NCBI GenBank assembly: GCA_013203755.1
Contig: JABMPI010000181.1
Location: 1 to 6,099, forward strand
Origin: Bacteroidota bacterium
GTDB lineage: Bacteria; Bacteroidota; Bacteroidia; Bacteroidales; Prolixibacteraceae
Direction: 5' to 3'
Length of the DNA stretch: 6,099 nt
The notes beneath the pieces were generated by a model that ran no database searches, was not told where the DNA came from, and worked only from the letters and a program-made list of their open reading frames with translations. This document shows, one piece after another, positions 1 to 6,099 of this stretch (position 1 is its first letter; every line of letters begins with the position of its first letter). Position numbers and translations under genes: made by a program.

Positions 1-281
1 ACACAAGAACGATATTCTTTGGGCATGGTTTCGCAAGTTTGCCAGCTTTTGCCACCATCAATTGTAAACGAAGCAATATTCTGGTCAAACTCAGGTTTAT
101 CGTAGGTTCCGCCAACAATAACTCCTTCCAAATTATTTTTAAATGAAATAGAAAATATACCTGATGGAGATTGCCCGCGAACCATTGGAGTTTTAACAAC
201 CTCCCACGATTTCCCAAAATCAGTAGAATAAAAAACTCGTGCAGCTTTGCCTCCGCTTGCAATCCATGCTTTTCCCTTGTC
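1..281 (-). pseudogene. Fragment of a BNR/Asp-box (Ycf48-like) beta-propeller protein, N-terminus missing
   Basis: The minus strand is open from 281 to the left edge for 93 codons plus two bases. It contains two Asp-box-type motifs, STDFGKSW (residues 19-26 of the fragment) and TIDGGKSW (73-80), separated by a glycine-rich strand pattern with GVIVGG at 53-58. This spacing is typical of Ycf48-like/BNR-repeat propeller proteins, which in Bacteroidota are usually secreted, of about 350 residues and of poorly defined function. An in-frame TAG (282-284) directly precedes the homologous part. Upstream of it lie only an ATG (297-299) opening a five-codon reading, MNIIS, and AT-rich DNA leading into the sigma gene. 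The expected N-terminal half (signal peptide and first blades) is absent, and no plausible start lies near the fragment's beginning. I infer a 5'-truncated remnant. The 3' end lies outside the window, so how far the gene continues is unknown. The family call is fairly sure; the pseudogene call less so. Confidence 0.75.
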
Positions 282-318
282 CTAAGAAATAATATTCATT
301 CTCTTTTTTTAATTTTTA

Positions 319-330
319 TATATTTGAGGA
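319..330 (+). promoter_or_regulatory. Ambiguous -7 promoter box or ribosome binding site before the sigma gene
   Basis: TATATTTG (319-326) matches the Bacteroidota primary-sigma -7 consensus TAnnTTTG exactly, but no TTG or TTTG lies at the usual -33 distance. It overlaps GAGGA (326-330), a purine-rich ribosome-binding-like sequence that ends 13 bases before the GTG start. Both cannot work on the same transcript: if the box is a promoter, the leader would be only about 10 bases. I see no better candidate for either role between 285 and 343. Confidence 0.25.
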
Positions 331-343
331 AATTTCATTCATA

Positions 344-898
344 GTGGAAGATAAACGTTTGTGGAAAAATATTAAAGCCGGGAATAAGCAAGCTCTTAAC
401 GAGCTTCATGAAAAATATTTCCATCAAATGTGTTTGTATGCCCACAAGTCAACAAATAATTCAGGAATTGTTGAAGAATTAGTTTCCGACTGTTTTATCA
501 AAATCTGGGAAAACCGCAAAAAGATAAGCATCAAAATTTCGGTAAAAAACTATATTTTTTTAATACTCAGAAACAGTATAATTGATTACTACCGAAAAAA
601 ACAAGTTCATCAGGAAACTTTGGAGAATTTACCTGAGATTGCCGACGAAAGTTATTTTGGTGAACAAAAACAATATGCACTTTTATACCAGGCTTTGGAA
701 AAACTTCCGCAGCAGCGGCGTAAAATACTGGAATTAGCAGTGTTCGATTCGCTAAGTTACAAGCAGATAGCCGAAAAGTTAAACATCTCACGAAATACTG
801 TCAAAACCCAAATTGCCCGAGCTTACCGCCTTCTAAAAGAGTCGTTGGATCCAAAAGATTTTTACCTTTTCTATTTCTTCTCCCACAAAAAAGATTAA
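344..898 (+). CDS. FecI-like ECF sigma-70 factor
   Basis: This is an RNA polymerase sigma factor of the extracytoplasmic-function class, 184 residues, the normal size for Bacteroidota members. Sigma region 2 spans about residues 20-87: the EELVSDCFIKIWENR stretch (44-58) is the core-binding and -10 recognition helix region, and NYIFLILRNSIIDYYRKK (69-86) follows. An acidic linker (about 90-108) leads to region 4 (about 113-168), with LEKLPQQRRKILEL (118-131) and the helix-turn-helix SYKQIAEKLNISRNTVKTQI (138-157) that binds the -35 element. The short aromatic tail after residue 170 is common in this group. The start is GTG at 344. There is no in-frame ATG upstream, and homology begins within the first few residues, so GTG is the best choice. 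The fecR gene follows 179 bases downstream on the same strand, which marks this as the cytoplasmic output of a FecR-controlled, TonB-receptor-driven switch. Target promoters were not identified. The family is sure; the regulated targets (susC/susD) are inferred from context. Confidence 0.96.
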   Translation: MEDKRLWKNIKAGNKQALNELHEKYFHQMCLYAHKSTNNSGIVEELVSDCFIKIWENRKKISIKISVKNYIFLILRNSIIDYYRKKQVHQETLENLPEIADESYFGEQKQYALLYQALEKLPQQRRKILELAVFDSLSYKQIAEKLNISRNTVKTQIARAYRLLKESLDPKDFYLFYFFSHKKD

Positions 899-966
899 AG
901 AATTATTGCTTATCTGTCACCCCAATCACCGAAAAATTTCGTCCTGTTTATAGAATGGCTAAATGA

Positions 967-999
967 TTTGCTAAAAACAATTGAATTCGCATAGTTTTA
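967..999 (+). promoter_or_regulatory. Possible Bacteroidota-type promoter for fecR
   Basis: TTTG at 967-970 and TAGTTTTA at 992-999 are 21 bases apart. They resemble the -33 TTTG and -7 TAnnTTTG elements of the Bacteroidota primary sigma factor, with seven of eight bases matching in the -7 box. Transcription would start near 1005, about 70 bases before fecR and just upstream of the 1018-1046 hairpin. Such matches arise by chance in AT-rich DNA, so this is only a candidate. It would let fecR be transcribed independently of the sigma gene. Confidence 0.3.
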
Positions 1000-1017
1000 G
1001 TTTAGTTAGTTAATTTA

Positions 1018-1046
1018 AAGAACGGTTTTGATTAAAGGCCGTTCTT
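1018..1046 (+). promoter_or_regulatory. Hairpin between the sigma gene and fecR
   Basis: AAGAACGG (1018-1025) and CCGTTCTT (1039-1046) form a perfect 8-bp stem with a 13-base loop. No run of T follows directly, so it is a poor intrinsic terminator. It lies 31 bases before the fecR start and 120 bases after the sigma stop, so it could be a leader element, a weak attenuator or an RNA-stability element. A hairpin with a similar stem core occurs before susC. Confidence 0.45.
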
Positions 1047-1077
1047 ACATTAAAAACATCCTTTTTGAACAAATTGA

Positions 1078-2079
1078 ATGATGAAGATAAAAAGTGAAGA
1101 TAATTTCTGGAAACTGGCAACAGGCAAAATCCATAACGAATTAACCCCCGATGAAGCCAGTGATTTTGACCTACTCCTACAAGATGATGACAATAAAAAG
1201 CGGTTTCAGGATATTGTAAAAACCAACGAAAAAATTCAAAATATCGAATTTCTTCAGCAGGTTTCCATTGAAAATTCCCAACAAAAAATTTCCGGGTTCT
1301 TTCACCAAAAGAAAATCAGGTTGTTTGTTAACCTCTCCAAATATGCAGCAATAATCGTATTGACTTTTGCAATTGGCTCTTTATTAAATGTTGGTGATTA
1401 TTTCAAAAAAGAAAATCCTCAATTTGCAGAAATTAATGTACCACTCGGACAAATGTCGGAAATGACATTGTACGATGGTACAAAAGTTTGGCTCAATTCG
1501 GGCACAACTTTGCGCTACGAAAGCAACTTTGGCAAAGATTCACGGAATATCTCGTTGCAGGGAGAAGCATTTTTTAAAGTAAAACCGGGGGAAATACCTT
1601 TTAAAATTAAACTAAAAAACAGCGAAGTTGAAGTATTGGGAACTTCATTTAACGTGGTTTCTTACAACGACGACGACTTTAGCTGCGTTACCCTCGTTGA
1701 AGGAAAAGTTAAAATAAACAGTGCATCGGGGACAGAAATTACGCAGTTAAAACCTACGGAACAAATTACTGTTCCCGACAATCTAAAGAATATTAAGATA
1801 AAAAATGTTGATACCAATTTTTATAGCAGTTGGATAAATGGAAAAATTATTTTTGAGGAACAACGACTTGCCGATATTGTAGAGAAACTGAAACGCTGGT
1901 ACAATGTGGACATTCGCTTTTCGGATAAGGAAATTGGTGATTACCGGTTCTCTGGAACCATACTTAAAAGCAAACCATTCAACCAAATAACAACGGCATT
2001 TGAACTTTTATTGCCCGTTAAAATTAAATACACCCAAAACCTTGACAAAAAAGACTCTATACTAATTTCTAAAAAATAA
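1078..2079 (+). CDS. FecR-family anti-sigma factor (inner membrane)
   Basis: This is a single-pass inner-membrane regulator that holds the ECF sigma factor and receives a signal from the STN domain of the TonB-dependent receptor. Its 333 residues are a usual length. The cytoplasmic N-terminal part (about 1-87) has an acidic helical start resembling the sigma-binding region of FecR proteins. One hydrophobic segment at about 88-105 (YAAIIVLTFAIGSLL core) is the transmembrane helix. The periplasmic FecR domain follows at about 118-213, with VPLGQMSEMTLYDGTKVWLN (121-140), the LQGEAFFKV motif (160-168) and VLGTSFNV (186-193). The C-terminal DUF4974-type domain, typical of Bacteroidota, covers about 258-330. 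ATG codons at 1078 and 1081 are adjacent and either may be the start; no clear Shine-Dalgarno is visible. It sits between the sigma gene and susC on the same strand, which is the standard cassette order. I see no truncation or missing domain. Whether it only inhibits the sigma factor or is also needed for its activity, as FecR is in E. coli, cannot be read from the sequence. Confidence 0.96.
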   Translation: MMKIKSEDNFWKLATGKIHNELTPDEASDFDLLLQDDDNKKRFQDIVKTNEKIQNIEFLQQVSIENSQQKISGFFHQKKIRLFVNLSKYAAIIVLTFAIGSLLNVGDYFKKENPQFAEINVPLGQMSEMTLYDGTKVWLNSGTTLRYESNFGKDSRNISLQGEAFFKVKPGEIPFKIKLKNSEVEVLGTSFNVVSYNDDDFSCVTLVEGKVKINSASGTEITQLKPTEQITVPDNLKNIKIKNVDTNFYSSWINGKIIFEEQRLADIVEKLKRWYNVDIRFSDKEIGDYRFSGTILKSKPFNQITTAFELLLPVKIKYTQNLDKKDSILISKK

Positions 2080-2113
2080 CTGCCTATGTAAATCTAACAA
2101 CCTGGTAAATAAA

Positions 2114-2145
2114 AACGGTGAGTATGCTGGTACATCCCCACCGTT
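2114..2145 (+). promoter_or_regulatory. Hairpin in the leader upstream of susC
   Basis: AACGGTG (2114-2120) pairs with CACCGTT (2139-2145) to give a 7-bp stem around an 18-base loop. A G-C pair (2122 with 2138) could extend it past a bulged A. It starts 35 bases after the fecR stop and ends 46 bases before the susC ATG. No T-tract follows, so simple termination is unlikely. It may protect or attenuate the susC transcript, or serve as a site for a regulatory RNA or protein. No TAnnTTTG box is visible in 2080-2191, which fits transcription of susC by an alternative sigma factor or read-through from fecR. Confidence 0.5.
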
Positions 2146-2191
2146 AAGTGATTTAAACAAAATGTAGTATTCATTAAAATCATTCAAATTT

Positions 2192-5100
2192 ATGAAAAAA
2201 GAATTAATCCCGATCAAAAAAATGAGATCGTGGAAAAAAATCGTATTAAAAATGAAATTAACAATAGCGTTATTTCTTTTTGGACTGGTAAGTGTGAGCG
2301 CAACAACATACTCGCAAAACACCAAAATGGACATCTCTCTGAAAAACAACAGCATTGTTGAATTAATCAAAGAGATTGAACAAAACAGCGAGTTTTATTT
2401 CTTTTATAAAAAAGAGGAATTAAAAGACGTTAAGAATATTTCGGTTGATCTTGAAAATGCAACCGTAATGGAAATTCTGGATAAAGTAATTGAAGGTTCA
2501 GATTTGGCATATAAAGTTGTTGACCGCTATGTTGTACTGCGGGAAAAAGGACAAAGCTTGAGCATTGACGAAATTGTTCTGCAACAAAAAACCCTCACCG
2601 GAACCGTAACCGACGAATCCGGCCAACCGCTCCCCGGGGTAACCGTCCTCATTAAGGGCACTACGAATGGAACAGTTACAAACATGGATGGAAATTATTC
2701 CATTTCGAGTATTCAAGATGGAGCTGTGCTTGTATTTTCTTTTATTGGAATGTTAACTCAGGAATTTGTAATTAGCAATCAAACTACAATAAATGTTACT
2801 TTGGAAATTGATGCAATAGGAATTGATGAGGTGGTAGCGATTGGATATGGAACAATTAGAAATTCACAGGTAACAGGTGCCATTGCAAAAATTAAATCTG
2901 ATGACATAAAAGATCTTCCCGTAGGGCGTATTGATCAGGCTTTACAGGGGAAAATGGCAGGTGTGCAGGTTCAACAAGTGAGCGGGACACCAGGTAGGGC
3001 TGCAAGTATAAAAGTTCGTGGTACAAGCTCCATTAGTTTTGCCAATAGTCCATTGTATGTAATAGATGGTTATCCTATTGATGGAGATTTGAGTAGGGTT
3101 AATACCAATGACATAGAGTCGATTGAAGTGCTGAAGGATGCCGCATCTACTGCTATTTATGGTTCAAGGGGGTCAAATGGAGTTATCCTGATTACTACCA
3201 AAACGGGACAGAAAGGAAAGCCGGTATTTTCTGCAGATGTATATTATGGGGTACAGAAACGATTCAGTAAATACGATGTTTTAAATCGTGATCAGTGGAT
3301 AGATTTCGCTATTGAGGAACGTAATAATACTTATTTATTTAATGGTGGAGATCCAAGCGTTCCTAGCGAAGATCGGCCAGGAGGTTATGCGACTGACCCC
3401 TTATGGAAAACGGATCCTTCAGCATTACCTGATAATGATTGGCAGGATCTTACTTCTAGGATAGCACCAATAATGAATGTCCAACTTTCTGCCTCTGGAG
3501 CTAATGAATCAGTTAAGTATTACGTTTCAGGAACCTACTTTGATCAGGATGGAGTTATTGTTAACTCTTATTATAATCGTATGTCATTTCAGGCAAATGT
3601 GGAAACAATGTTTTCAGATGTAGTAAGCTTTGGACTTAACCTGTCTGGGGCTATTACAGAGCAGAATGACCCCGAAACAGATGATTATGGGAAAGGGATA
3701 CATCGTTCATGGTTGACACCTCCCGTAGTTGGCGTTGACCAAAATACTAACAATACAGGATTCTATCCTTATGCAGGAACTTTCCTCGTTAATCCTTTAG
3801 AATGGATGGGCTCAACACTCAAGCAAAAAAATGGCAATTTCATCCTAGCAAATACTTATGTTAATATAGCTTTAGCCAAGAATTTTAAATGGAGGTCTAC
3901 TTTGGGTATAGATAGAAAGGGATATTATACCGAATATTTTAAAAAGGCCTATGTCAATAGGAATAGTGGCACACGGGGTTCCGCTGGCTCAAACTATACA
4001 CAAAATTATCTAACAGAACACACACTTAATTACCAATTAGAAAAGTCAAATTGGAAATTAGATGCTATGGGAGGTTTCACATACCAGACCAGTTCCTACA
4101 ACACATTGAGCATGGCGGCAAAAGGGTTTCCCGATGATGCTGTTCATACACTCAATGTAGCAACTGATGTATATTCAGGGTCATCGTATGCTTCTAAATG
4201 GAGTTTAATGTCGTTTATAGGAAGGGTAAATATGTTCGTCAAAGATAAATATTTGCTTACCGCCAACATTCGTCGCGATGGCAGTTCAAGATTTGGCAAC
4301 GAAAACCGTTGGGGATGGTTCCCTTCTTTATCATTGGGCTGGAGAATGACAGAAGAAGACTTTATGAAAGACATTGATTGGTTAAATAATTTAAAACTGC
4401 GAGGTAGTTATGGCATAGTAGGAAATAATAATATTGGTGATTATGCATCTATTGGAAGCCTTGGAATTGACAATGCAATTATGGGCAATCCTGAAAATAT
4501 TGTTTCAGGTATAGCCCCAACAAGTTTTAGCAATTCTACTTTGGGGTGGGAAAGCACTACAACTACTGATATTGGGGTAGATATTGGGTTATTAAGAAAC
4601 AGGATTCAAATTAATACGGATTATTATGTGTCAAATACCCATGATCTTTTGCTAAACCTGCAAATCCCTCAGGTAACAGGATTTAGTTCTTCCCTCCAAA
4701 ATATTGGGGAAGTTCAAAATAGAGGTTTTGAATTTGAATTAAATACAAAAAACATAGCCAAAGGTGCTTTTATGTGGAACACTAGCTTCAATATTTCATT
4801 CAACAAGAATGAGGTGTTGGCATTAGGACCCGATGAGGCGCCGGTTTATGGTTATGCTTGGAAATATCTTCTTACTAAAACAGAAATAGGGAAACCTATT
4901 GGAAGCTATTACTTGTTGGAACAAGAAGGTGTGTTTATGGACCAGGCAGATTTTGACAGTCATCCTCATTACAAGACTCAAGAAGTGGGTGATATCAAAT
5001 ACAAGGATTATAATAATGATGGTGTTATTGATGAGAATGATATACATGATGCAGGAGATGCCAGCCCAGACTTTTTCTGGGGAATGAGGAATACATTTTC

Positions 5101-5563
5101 GTACAAGGGGTTTGATCTGAGCGTTGATATGGATGGACAGCAGGGAGCTCAAGGATTAAATTTATCATTGAGGTCAGGAGGGCAGTCCAGAAATAACGAG
5201 TGGGCATTTTGGGACAACAGATGGAGGTCTGAAGAAGATACAGGAGATGGTATGACACCTCGTGCTTTGAAATCTCCAAATATGACAACTCCGTCAACAT
5301 TTTGGTTGTTTGATGCCTCGTACTGGAGTATAAGGAATATTAACTTTGGATATAGTTTCTCTGAAAAACTTGCCCGAAAAATACCCGGGGTGAATTCGCT
5401 AAGAATTTATTCCAATGTTAGTAATTTATTTATGAATGATAACTATCATCATACTCCAATGGCAGGAAGATTCAGTAATACTCCTCTCACCCCAAGTATA
5501 GACTATGGGGCATCTTATCCTATTGCTACTACCTATACGTTTGGAATTAACTTAAAATTTTAA
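2192..5563 (+). CDS. susC: SusC-family TonB-dependent receptor with N-terminal STN signalling domain
   Basis: This is an outer-membrane, TonB-driven importer that works with the SusD lipoprotein encoded next to it. Its 1123 residues are typical of the STN-bearing class. In order: a signal peptide with a basic start and hydrophobic core LTIALFLFGLVSVSA (23-37), with cleavage probably near residues 37-42; an STN domain (about 45-118) that signals to FecR; a carboxypeptidase-regulatory-like beta-sandwich (about 135-205, LTGTVTDESGQPLPGVTVLI at 135-154); a TonB-box-like DEVVAIGYG (212-220); the plug (about 222-340, with LQGKMAGVQV, VRGTSS, YVIDGYPI and IEVLKDAASTAIYGSRGSNG); then the beta-barrel to a terminal aromatic residue (NLKF). 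A 12-residue EF-hand-like loop lies at 939-950 (DYNNDGVIDEND). The ATG at 2192 gives a long basic leader; in-frame ATGs at 2222 and 2252 would still leave a usable signal peptide. The STN domain and the fecI/fecR neighbours show that ligand loading likely controls the locus's own expression. The substrate is unknown: no degradative enzyme lies in the window. The symbol names the family, not a proven starch function. Confidence 0.98.
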   Translation: MKKELIPIKKMRSWKKIVLKMKLTIALFLFGLVSVSATTYSQNTKMDISLKNNSIVELIKEIEQNSEFYFFYKKEELKDVKNISVDLENATVMEILDKVIEGSDLAYKVVDRYVVLREKGQSLSIDEIVLQQKTLTGTVTDESGQPLPGVTVLIKGTTNGTVTNMDGNYSISSIQDGAVLVFSFIGMLTQEFVISNQTTINVTLEIDAIGIDEVVAIGYGTIRNSQVTGAIAKIKSDDIKDLPVGRIDQALQGKMAGVQVQQVSGTPGRAASIKVRGTSSISFANSPLYVIDGYPIDGDLSRVNTNDIESIEVLKDAASTAIYGSRGSNGVILITTKTGQKGKPVFSADVYYGVQKRFSKYDVLNRDQWIDFAIEERNNTYLFNGGDPSVPSEDRPGGYATDPLWKTDPSALPDNDWQDLTSRIAPIMNVQLSASGANESVKYYVSGTYFDQDGVIVNSYYNRMSFQANVETMFSDVVSFGLNLSGAITEQNDPETDDYGKGIHRSWLTPPVVGVDQNTNNTGFYPYAGTFLVNPLEWMGSTLKQKNGNFILANTYVNIALAKNFKWRSTLGIDRKGYYTEYFKKAYVNRNSGTRGSAGSNYTQNYLTEHTLNYQLEKSNWKLDAMGGFTYQTSSYNTLSMAAKGFPDDAVHTLNVATDVYSGSSYASKWSLMSFIGRVNMFVKDKYLLTANIRRDGSSRFGNENRWGWFPSLSLGWRMTEEDFMKDIDWLNNLKLRGSYGIVGNNNIGDYASIGSLGIDNAIMGNPENIVSGIAPTSFSNSTLGWESTTTTDIGVDIGLLRNRIQINTDYYVSNTHDLLLNLQIPQVTGFSSSLQNIGEVQNRGFEFELNTKNIAKGAFMWNTSFNISFNKNEVLALGPDEAPVYGYAWKYLLTKTEIGKPIGSYYLLEQEGVFMDQADFDSHPHYKTQEVGDIKYKDYNNDGVIDENDIHDAGDASPDFFWGMRNTFSYKGFDLSVDMDGQQGAQGLNLSLRSGGQSRNNEWAFWDNRWRSEEDTGDGMTPRALKSPNMTTPSTFWLFDASYWSIRNINFGYSFSEKLARKIPGVNSLRIYSNVSNLFMNDNYHHTPMAGRFSNTPLTPSIDYGASYPIATTYTFGINLKF

Positions 5564-5567
5564 TGCC

Positions 5568-6099
5568 ATGAAAAAAAATATTTTATATATTATAGTATTT
5601 ATCCTGAGTCTTTCAGCATGTGATAAGCTGGAATTGGTGCCTATCTCGAACCGAAGTACCGAAGATTTTTACAAAAACGAAACTGAAATAAATCAGGCTT
5701 TAGTGGCCTGTTACGGCAGTGCACAAAAACATTTTGTTCGCGAATTTTATTCTTACCGCCTGACAGAATCCCGGAGTGATAATGGATTTCAAGGAACTTA
5801 CTATGATGATTACAAAATATCTATATTTACATCAGACGATGTACAACCGGTTTTTAATGAAGCCTGGGCGGGAGCTTACAATATGATTTATAGATGCAAC
5901 AAAATTCTTGAAGTTTTACCTGGTGTTGAGCTTGATGAAGCAATTGCAAATCAGTTTGAAGGGGAAGCTAAATTCCTCCGGGCATTGGTTTACTTCGACC
6001 TTGTACGATTTTTTGGTGATATCCCATTGGTAACCGGACTGCTGTCAATAGAAGAAGGTTATACAATAGAAAGATCATCAGTCGCACATGTCTATAACC
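5568..6099 (+). CDS. susD: SusD-family nutrient-binding surface lipoprotein (partial, 3' end outside window)
   Basis: Translation from ATG 5568 stays open to the right edge, giving 177 codons plus one base of a protein that normally has 450-650 residues. The lipoprotein signal has a basic start, hydrophobic core and lipobox LSAC (15-18), so Cys18 would be lipidated. The following DKLE is an acidic/lysine stretch similar to Bacteroidota surface-export signals. The diagnostic SusD stretch is present: AWAGAYNMIYRCNKILE in the first TPR-like helices (about 99-115), then EAKFLRALVYFDLVRFFGDI (132-151). SusD lids the SusC barrel and captures the ligand at the cell surface. The start lies four bases after the susC stop, so co-transcription and probably coupled translation are expected. 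Another ATG overlaps the susC stop (5563-5565) but encodes only Met-Pro before a stop. The substrate-binding half of the protein is not in view. The symbol denotes the family only. Confidence 0.96.
   Translation, partial: MKKNILYIIVFILSLSACDKLELVPISNRSTEDFYKNETEINQALVACYGSAQKHFVREFYSYRLTESRSDNGFQGTYYDDYKISIFTSDDVQPVFNEAWAGAYNMIYRCNKILEVLPGVELDEAIANQFEGEAKFLRALVYFDLVRFFGDIPLVTGLLSIEEGYTIERSSVAHVYN

Noticed and set aside
285..299. ATG at 297-299 (minus strand) as the real start of the left-edge BNR gene
   Set aside because: It is in frame with the homologous fragment but is followed by only four codons before TAG at 282-284, so it cannot express the fragment.
1018..1046. Hairpin as a rho-independent terminator of the sigma gene
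   Set aside because: The stem has only four G-C pairs and is followed by ACATTAAAAAC rather than a T-tract, so a terminator call is not supported.
2062..2370. Minus-strand open frame of 102 codons across the fecR end and susC start
   Set aside because: It is antisense to the SusC signal peptide and STN start. Its hydrophobic look comes from reading the lysine- and asparagine-rich coding strand in reverse, and nothing else supports a gene.
4899..5087. Plus-strand open frame of 62 codons in an alternative frame of susC
   Set aside because: It overlaps the conserved SusC frame completely and shows only low-complexity Ile/Met-rich translation.
4823..5152. Minus-strand open frame of 109 codons inside susC
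   Set aside because: It lies wholly opposite conserved SusC barrel sequence and has no recognisable domain. It is a shadow of the AT-rich coding strand.
5563..5571. ATG overlapping the susC stop as the susD start
   Set aside because: It reads Met-Pro-stop. The ATG at 5568 opens the lipoprotein signal peptide and the SusD frame.
1..6099. tRNA, rRNA, CRISPR array, insertion sequence or integrase
   Set aside because: I saw no repeated spacer pattern, transposase or integrase motif, flanking inverted repeats, or tRNA-like cloverleaf in the non-coding stretches.

Overview
This window comes from a Bacteroidota genome. The evidence is a FecI-type ECF sigma factor, a FecR anti-sigma factor with a Bacteroidota-style C-terminal domain, and a SusC/SusD outer-membrane pair. 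The DNA is AT-rich, the genes lack strong Shine-Dalgarno sequences, and the SusD signal peptide is a lipoprotein type. The protein style (a SusC with an N-terminal STN domain, paired with sigma/FecR) would fit a Bacteroidales/Marinilabiliales or Flavobacteriia-like organism. That finer placement is an impression, not something the sequence proves.

Layout: (1) Positions 1-281, minus strand: an internal fragment of a BNR/Asp-box (Ycf48-like) repeat protein. It runs off the left edge, and its N-terminal part is missing at the end facing the sigma gene, so it is probably a gene remnant at a rearrangement boundary. (2) 344-898, plus strand: ECF sigma-70 factor with a GTG start. (3) 899-1077: non-coding, with a possible Bacteroidota-type promoter and an 8-bp-stem hairpin. 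(4) 1078-2079: FecR-type inner-membrane anti-sigma factor. (5) 2080-2191: leader region with a second hairpin. (6) 2192-5563: full-length SusC-family TonB-dependent receptor with an STN signalling domain. (7) 5568 to the right edge: first 177 codons of the SusD-family surface lipoprotein, cut by the window end.

How the genes work together (family knowledge plus gene order): the SusC/SusD pair binds and imports an oligosaccharide or other large nutrient across the outer membrane. When loaded, the periplasmic STN domain of SusC contacts the periplasmic part of FecR. FecR then releases or activates the ECF sigma factor, which transcribes the susC/susD operon and probably downstream degradative genes outside the window. 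No glycosidase, sulfatase, lyase or peptidase is visible here, so the substrate cannot be named.

I do not see an undescribed system. This is a well-formed example of a known trans-envelope signalling and uptake cassette. The points worth a second look are the truncated gene at the left boundary, two similar hairpins in front of fecR and susC, and a short GC-rich codon block inside susC.
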